Assembly (NCBI GenBank): GCA_029058705.1
Contig: JAIDXA010000124.1
Span: 1 to 18,813, forward strand
Direction: 5' to 3'
From: Paramuribaculum sp.
Lineage (GTDB): Bacteria; Bacteroidota; Bacteroidia; Bacteroidales; Muribaculaceae
Length of the DNA stretch: 18,813 bases
The position numbers and the translations under genes are program-made. Shown here piece after piece: positions 14,593 to 18,813 of the stretch. Under the pieces are notes generated by a model. The model did no database searches, was not told the origin of the DNA, and saw only the letters and a program-made list of their open reading frames with translations. How positions within the stretch are numbered: position 1 is the first letter of the stretch; each line of letters opens with the position of its first letter.

Positions 14593-15672
14593 ATGACTGA
14601 AACAGATTCAAAAAAACGTCCATCAACCTCAACAACAAGAAAACAACCGTGGACTAAAAAACTGCTGCGCTACGGCGTGCCGCTGATTGTCTCGATCGGA
14701 CTCTGCTGGATTCTGTTCGCCCGGATGGATTTCACTACGATGATCTCGACTATCCGCGACAACTGCCGCTGGCAGTGGATATGGCTTACATTGTGCATAA
14801 GCATCGTGTCGCACGTTGTCAGAGCCATGAGATGGCGCATACAGCTCCAGGCCATCGGAATAAGGGTCGGCCTCTATCCGGTTGTCCTCAGCATTTTCGG
14901 AACATATGCCGTCAATCTTGTGTTTCCCCGTCTGGGAGAACTCTGGCGCACGAGCTACATAGCCCAGCGCCAGTCGGCTCCGTTCGACAAGGTTTTCGGA
15001 TCAATGGTAGCCGATCGTCTTGCCGACACCATTACCGTAGGGCTGCTCGCTCTGGTGACCTTCATCCTTGCCGGACCGCAGCTTACCGATTACCTGTCGC
15101 AAAACCGCGAAACGTATGAAATAGTGTATGCATTAGCCACTTCGCCATGGACATGGGCGGCCGCCGGTCTCGGGCTGATCCTTCTGTGGGCGCTTTTCAA
15201 CAGATGGAAAAACACGCGTCCAGTCAAAGCCGTTGTCGGTTTCTGCCGCGGACTATGGTCAGGATTCGCTGTGGTGGCAACAATGCCGGGGCGATTCCGC
15301 TGGACACTGCTGACACTATTGTTGTGGGGATGTTATTTCACACAGCTTTACTCCGCTTTCTTCGCTTTTCCAGAAACCGCCGAGATGGTGAGAGTCCATG
15401 GCATTATCGCCGCGCTTCTATGTTTTGTTTTCTCCAGTCTGTCGATGGGTGTCCCGTCGAACGGCGGAATAGGCCCATGGCAATGGGCAATCATTTTCGG
15501 AATAAGCCTGTTTTCGGCCGACATCGGGGGGCTGACTCCTGAACTGGCCGCCACATTTGCCAATCTCGTTATGGGCACACAGACCCTGCTGCTTATTATT
15601 CTCGGACTTTTCACATTCATTTCAATAGCTATCGGACGGAAACGCTTCGCCACGAATGGCAATAAGTCCTAA
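14593..15672 (+). CDS. Flippase-like integral membrane protein (LPG synthase TM family)
   Basis: This polytopic inner-membrane protein of 359 residues resembles the lysylphosphatidylglycerol-synthase transmembrane family (PF03706, also AglD/YbhN-like). The features are SHVVRAMRWRIQLQAIG, then TYAVNLVFPRLGELWRTSYIAQRQSAPFDKVFGSMVADRLADTI, and the late SMGVPSNGGIGPWQWAI loop. The N-terminal 25 residues are polar and basic; seven or eight hydrophobic helices follow. There is no C-terminal lysyltransferase domain, so it is not MprF itself. Its role may be lipid or polyprenyl-linked substrate movement, which is inference from distant relatives. The ATG at 14593 is preferred because an earlier in-frame TTG lies in the -7 box. 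The next gene starts 15 bases downstream. Confidence 0.82.
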   Translation: MTETDSKKRPSTSTTRKQPWTKKLLRYGVPLIVSIGLCWILFARMDFTTMISTIRDNCRWQWIWLTLCISIVSHVVRAMRWRIQLQAIGIRVGLYPVVLSIFGTYAVNLVFPRLGELWRTSYIAQRQSAPFDKVFGSMVADRLADTITVGLLALVTFILAGPQLTDYLSQNRETYEIVYALATSPWTWAAAGLGLILLWALFNRWKNTRPVKAVVGFCRGLWSGFAVVATMPGRFRWTLLTLLLWGCYFTQLYSAFFAFPETAEMVRVHGIIAALLCFVFSSLSMGVPSNGGIGPWQWAIIFGISLFSADIGGLTPELAATFANLVMGTQTLLLIILGLFTFISIAIGRKRFATNGNKS

Positions 15673-15687
15673 AAATCTTTTTCAATT

Positions 15688-16206
15688 ATGCTTGACGACG
15701 ACAGACCCGATTATTTTCTTTCCGACGAACAGCCGGATCAGAATGAATCCAGCCGGAACACCATCGATTTCCAACCCGGATCTACGGCAGATTCCGCTTC
15801 CGGCAGAGACGAAGAACCACGCCACAGCCATCAGTTGAGGAAAGCATTGGTGTGGACCGGAATCATCGGTGTTGCAGTTCTCGCAACGGCTTTCTATCTG
15901 CGCTACTGCTCGGCATATGCCGTAGACGCTGTCATGCGTGTCTACGTTGTCAACGTAGAAAAGCGCGGCCTTGTATTCAAGACCTACGAGGCTCAGGTTG
16001 TCGCCATAGACGCGCTTGCCGACACCAACAAAGTCTACTCACATCCCGAACAATTCACTGTTGACGGAGAAGAACTGGCCCACAGGCTTCAGTCTTTTCA
16101 AGGCCGGCGGATACCGGTGACCCTTCACTATGAGAAATTTTATGCGACTCTTCCATGGCGCGGAGCGTCGAAATGGGTCGTCACCTCAATATCAACCAAT
16201 CAATAA
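15688..16206 (+). CDS. Single-pass membrane protein of unknown function
   Basis: I do not recognise a named family. The 172-residue product has an acidic, low-complexity cytoplasmic start (about residues 1-50, rich in Asp, Ser and Gln) and one membrane helix (about 53-71, ALVWTGIIGVAVLATAFYL). A compact outer domain follows with VYVVNVEKRGLVFKTYEAQVVAID and an ending FYATLPWRGASKWVVTSIS. The KRGxxFKTYE stretch looks conserved-protein-like rather than random. It sits between the flippase-like gene (15 bases) and the TSCPD gene (8 bases), so it is clearly in one operon with them. Confidence 0.75.
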   Translation: MLDDDRPDYFLSDEQPDQNESSRNTIDFQPGSTADSASGRDEEPRHSHQLRKALVWTGIIGVAVLATAFYLRYCSAYAVDAVMRVYVVNVEKRGLVFKTYEAQVVAIDALADTNKVYSHPEQFTVDGEELAHRLQSFQGRRIPVTLHYEKFYATLPWRGASKWVVTSISTNQ

Positions 16207-16214
16207 ACACAGTC

Positions 16215-16466
16215 ATGAAATATCAGTATCAGACTCAAGGCACCTGCTCGAAACTCATCGACATTGAAATTGATCCCGCCACCGGACTCATAGCTGATGT
16301 GCGGTTTACAGGCGGATGCAACGGTAATCTCCAAGGCATAGGACTTCTTGTGAAAGGGATGAAACCAAGCGAAGTAATTGATCGGCTCAAAGGAGTCCGC
16401 TGCGGAAATCGGCCGACATCATGTCCTGATCAGCTTGCATGCGCACTCGCCTCGATCAAGGAATAA
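16215..16466 (+). CDS. TSCPD domain protein (TIGR03905-like)
   Basis: The 83-residue protein has the hallmark TSCPDQLA motif and four conserved cysteines: Cys11 (GTCS), Cys35 (GGCNGN), Cys63 (VRCG) and Cys70 (TSCPD), with an additional Cys76. TSCPD domains also occur at the end of some ribonucleotide reductases and probably bind metal or nucleotide, but stand-alone members have no proven function. The ATG at 16215 (MKYQYQTQGTCS) is chosen because the upstream in-frame extension to 16155 overlaps the preceding gene. A terminator follows 33 bases downstream. Confidence 0.88.
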   Translation: MKYQYQTQGTCSKLIDIEIDPATGLIADVRFTGGCNGNLQGIGLLVKGMKPSEVIDRLKGVRCGNRPTSCPDQLACALASIKE

Positions 16467-16499
16467 CAAGGATACTCAAAAAATATTTAAAAAAAATCG

Positions 16500-16522
16500 G
16501 GCCGGAATGTTGCATTTCGGCC
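16500..16522 (+). terminator. Intrinsic terminator after the TSCPD gene
   Basis: GGCCGGAATG (16500-16509) pairs with CATTTCGGCC (16513-16522) through a 10-bp stem with one G-U pair and a 3-base loop, followed by TTTGCTTT. The A-rich stretch before it would give a T run on the opposite strand. Confidence 0.7.
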
Positions 16523-16587
16523 TTTGCTTTCGTATATAATCACAGAACGCCACAGCGACAACAGGTAAAAACCGGCATATCGGCACA

Positions 16588-17088
16588 ATGGAAAGAACTA
16601 TGACTGACAATTCGATAACTGCGCTCTTCGAACGCCTCAGGCCAAGACTGATGGCGGCCGGACGACGCCTTCTCGGCAACCGTGAGGATGCGTCTGACGC
16701 GATGCAGGAAACGTTTGTCAAGTTATGGAAGTCGAAAAGCGATGCCAACGAGGGTACTGTCATGACAGCGATGAGAAACACCTGCATCGACGCCCTGCGA
16801 CAACGACGACCCGTCGATCCGATACAGGAAACAGCCTTCGAGCCGGCAACCGACTCTGCCCCTGATTCGCCCGGCGAGCTTTACGACGAGATCCACCGGA
16901 TCATGAAACTCTCTCTCTCGGAACGAGACCTGGAAATAATGATCATGCGCGACCGCGATGGATTCGAACTGGATGCCATTGCCGAACGCACCGGACTGAC
17001 AGAAGCCAACATCCGCGTAATCTTGAGCCGAAGCAGACGCACTGTACGCCAGGCCTACCTTCAACGAAAATCCTCAACCTCCAGATAA
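16588..17088 (+). CDS. ECF-type RNA polymerase sigma factor
   Basis: The 166-residue protein has sigma region 2 (LFERLRPRLMAAGRRLLGNREDASDAMQETFVKLWKSK) and region 4 (LSERDLEIMIMRDRDGFELDAIAERTGLTEANIRVILSRSRRTVRQAYLQRK, with a helix-turn-helix), joined by an acidic linker. There is no region 1 or 3, as expected of the extracytoplasmic-function group. A second ATG at 16600 (MTDNSI) is a possible start. The next gene begins 12 bases downstream and encodes a membrane protein, the usual sigma/anti-sigma pairing. Its regulon probably includes the envelope genes that follow, which is inference. Confidence 0.88.
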   Translation: MERTMTDNSITALFERLRPRLMAAGRRLLGNREDASDAMQETFVKLWKSKSDANEGTVMTAMRNTCIDALRQRRPVDPIQETAFEPATDSAPDSPGELYDEIHRIMKLSLSERDLEIMIMRDRDGFELDAIAERTGLTEANIRVILSRSRRTVRQAYLQRKSSTSR

Positions 17089-17100
17089 ACCCCAACCAGC

Positions 17101-17598
17101 ATGACTACAGATAACTCAACCCAGACCAGACTGAAACAGCTCAGCGGACTCTACTTCGAAGGACTGACCACTCTCGAAGAAGAAGCCGAGCTCCGCCAGC
17201 TTGTGGCAGATCAGGATCTCTCCGGAACGGAAGCCGACGCAGTCCGTGCCGTGATGAGTTTTGCCGCCTGTTCGGAAATGCGTCGTCCCCGGGCGGCAGC
17301 AAAAAAGAGCCATGTAATTCTTCGGCTGACAACCCGTGTGGCTGTCGCTGCATCAGTAGCGGTCGTCGCACTGTTCTGGCAGCCCCAGCGGTCTGACCGA
17401 CCGTCATTTGATGACTGCTATGCCTATGTCGACGGCCACCTGGTCGACAATCCCGACAAAGTCATGGCATTGGTATCGGCCGAACTGGAAGCGCTTGGGG
17501 AAGCTTCCGAAACAATCGAAGAAGACATCGAGAATGATCTTAGCCTATTCTCATCCGCAATGCAAACACAACCAACCCAAGAAACTGAATCATTATGA
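17101..17598 (+). CDS. Probable anti-sigma membrane protein
   Basis: The 165-residue protein has a helical, acidic N-terminal domain (about 1-60, LKQLSGLYFEGLTTLEEEAELRQLVADQD). A basic patch, one membrane helix (about 77-93, TTRVAVAASVAVVALFW) and an acidic periplasmic tail follow. The SGLYFEGLTTLEEEAELR pattern, a short helix with a run of glutamates, is common at the start of Bacteroidetes anti-sigma-like proteins. No zinc-binding HxxxCxxC motif is seen. The anti-sigma role rests on position directly after the sigma gene and on this layout. It overlaps the next gene by ATGA. Confidence 0.65.
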   Translation: MTTDNSTQTRLKQLSGLYFEGLTTLEEEAELRQLVADQDLSGTEADAVRAVMSFAACSEMRRPRAAAKKSHVILRLTTRVAVAASVAVVALFWQPQRSDRPSFDDCYAYVDGHLVDNPDKVMALVSAELEALGEASETIEEDIENDLSLFSSAMQTQPTQETESL

Positions 17599-18047
17599 AA
17601 CGAAAGATCCTGTTGCTGATATGCGTCCTGACAGCGCTTTCTCCTCTGACAGCGAGAGGTCAGACCGGGCTGAATATCAACCGGCTCTTCACCGATTCCT
17701 TCAGAGGACAGAAAGGCGTGACCGAAACTGTACTCAACAGGGAGAGACTGAAGTCTAAATATCAGCTGTCGCTCTATCACTCACTGACAATCACCGGACA
17801 TCCGGAACTCGCTGCTGAAATAGAACCGCTCCTGGCCGCCGACGGAGCCAAAGCAAAAAACAAAGAGGTCAGATATAAATCGGGGCGACTCTACTACGGA
17901 CTCTACCGGCTAAACAACACTGCTGCCGGGAAATCCCGCTACATTCTCTACCTCAACGGCCATCTCAACGGCGACAATAAAATCATCCTTCTCTATCTCG
18001 AAGGCAACGTCACCCTCGAAGAAGTAAAAAAAATGTTGAATAAATAG
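17595..18047 (+). CDS. Secreted small protein (DUF6108-like)
   Basis: The 150-residue protein has a signal peptide (MKRKILLLICVLTALSPLTARG) and a small domain with TGLNINRLFTDSFR, VTETVLNRERLKSKYQLSLYHSLTI and RYILYLNGHLNGDNKIILLYLEGNVTLEEVKKML. This resembles the DUF6108 proteins found next to ECF sigma genes in Bacteroides, from memory rather than a search. DUF4252 is an alternative. It is third in the sigma operon and overlaps the probable anti-sigma gene by four bases. The stop is TAG. Confidence 0.65.
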   Translation: MKRKILLLICVLTALSPLTARGQTGLNINRLFTDSFRGQKGVTETVLNRERLKSKYQLSLYHSLTITGHPELAAEIEPLLAADGAKAKNKEVRYKSGRLYYGLYRLNNTAAGKSRYILYLNGHLNGDNKIILLYLEGNVTLEEVKKMLNK

Positions 18048-18061
18048 CATCCTTCCAACTC

Positions 18062-18813
18062 ATGAAATCACTCATTATCAACATCCGGCGTTTCACATTA
18101 TTTATCATCACGCTATTCGGCCTCGCAATCTGCACATACGCCGCCGAACCGGCCGACACTGTGGCTCTGATCGAAAAACCGGACCGCATCACAATAACCG
18201 ACGACGGCACTACAACGACCGTATTTGTCAAAGGAAAAGAGAACCATCCCGACTATAATTTCTTATATTCAATAGCGGCCGACACCACATCCGACAACAA
18301 CATATCCATATCGCTGCCGTTCGTCGGCGAAAAACTTTCCAGACCGGCATCGCGTTCAGTGACATTCTTTTCCGACATATACCTCGGCTACATCATCCCC
18401 TATGACTCGCCGAAACAACTGCGCCCTTCATGGGAAGGCGGTGTGTCGAACATAATCGGCATGCGCTATAATTTCGGTTCCGGAACCGCGCTCGGATTCG
18501 GAGTCGGACTCAGGGGATACGACCTGAATATGCGCCGCGGTTTTGAAGGAACGGTCATAAACGACCAACTCTCGATCATGCCGGCTCCGGCGGGAGCAGT
18601 AGACGCCCGCACCCATCTATCGATGACCTCCCTCCAGATCCCGCTCTACTTTCGTCAAAAAATCCACCGATCACTTGCTTTCAAGCTTTCGGCGATTCTC
18701 AACTATAACTTCATTGTACGCGGCGAATCGAAATACATGCTCGACGGCATTGAATACACCCGAAAACTCAAGGGACTCCACCAACGGCTGATAACCCCTG
18801 ACTTCGTATTCAC
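18062..18813 (+). CDS. Outer-membrane beta-barrel protein, partial
   Basis: An ATG at 18062 opens 250 codons that run off the right edge. A basic, hydrophobic leader (MKSLIINIRRFTLFIITLFGLAICTYAA) is followed by a linker and barrel-like strands: VTFFSDIYLGYIIPYD, GGVSNIIGMRYNFGSGTALGFGVGLRGYDL, LSMTSLQIPLYFRQKI and LAFKLSAILNYNFIV. The YFRQKIHRSLAFKLSAI pattern recalls PorT-like or outer-membrane beta-barrel (OMP_b-brl) proteins. It begins 14 bases after the DUF6108-like gene and is probably the last member or later member of the sigma-factor operon. Confidence 0.75.
   Translation, partial: MKSLIINIRRFTLFIITLFGLAICTYAAEPADTVALIEKPDRITITDDGTTTTVFVKGKENHPDYNFLYSIAADTTSDNNISISLPFVGEKLSRPASRSVTFFSDIYLGYIIPYDSPKQLRPSWEGGVSNIIGMRYNFGSGTALGFGVGLRGYDLNMRRGFEGTVINDQLSIMPAPAGAVDARTHLSMTSLQIPLYFRQKIHRSLAFKLSAILNYNFIVRGESKYMLDGIEYTRKLKGLHQRLITPDFVF

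Noticed and set aside
1..18813. CRISPR arrays, tRNA or rRNA genes, insertion sequences, phage genes
   Set aside because: I saw no regularly spaced repeats, cloverleaf-like sequences, transposase or integrase motifs, or phage structural genes.

Overview
The window looks like chromosomal DNA from a Bacteroidota bacterium, most likely order Bacteroidales and possibly Muribaculaceae. Three things support this. The gene order is rpsL-rpsG-fusA-rpsJ-rplC-rplD with no tuf between fusA and rpsJ. Several genes have a Bacteroidetes flavour: an alternate GlmU, a TSCPD-domain protein, and an ECF sigma cassette ending in an outer-membrane protein. Seven sites match the Bacteroidetes -7 box TAnnTTTG, most of them followed by CA or CAA. 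The taxonomic call is inference.

Layout. (1) Positions 1-4598, minus strand: the fused str/S10 ribosomal operon, read from rpsL (4598) down to rplD, which runs off the left edge. A near-consensus promoter lies at 4760-4791. rplD carries an in-frame TAG at 48-50, exactly where relatives have a serine codon; the frame is open and conserved on both sides of it. (2) Positions 4599-5538: about 940 bases without a recognisable gene, holding the rpsL leader and promoter, a 40-codon membrane-like small ORF, a strong hairpin and fragments that look like short or frameshifted coding stretches. rpoC, the usual upstream neighbour of rpsL in this phylum, is not here. (3) Positions 5539-6084, minus strand: rfbC, alone. 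(4) Positions 6085-6540: an unusual intergenic region with back-to-back -7 boxes, a repeated 14-mer, phased 12-mers and a doubtful 71-codon ORF. (5) Positions 6541-11057, plus strand: alternate glmU, asd and a CPA2 (Kef-type) antiporter, closed by a 12-bp-stem bidirectional terminator. (6) Positions 11129-11899, minus strand: a small conserved protein and an outer-membrane barrel protein. (7) Positions 12016-14532, plus strand: a tight operon of ybaK, aroC and a YhcC-type radical SAM gene. (8) Positions 14593-16466, plus strand: a flippase-like membrane protein, a membrane-anchored unknown and a TSCPD protein, followed by a terminator. (9) Positions 16588-18813, plus strand: an ECF sigma factor, a probable anti-sigma membrane protein, a secreted DUF6108-like protein and an outer-membrane protein cut by the right edge.

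Taken together this is mostly housekeeping DNA: translation, cell-wall and LPS sugar precursors, aspartate-family and aromatic amino acid synthesis, ion homeostasis and an envelope sigma-factor cassette. I see no CRISPR, phage, insertion sequence, tRNA or rRNA, and no clear new defence or mobile system. The observations most worth checking are the premature amber codon in rplD, the gene-poor region upstream of rpsL, and the overlapping divergent promoters upstream of glmU.
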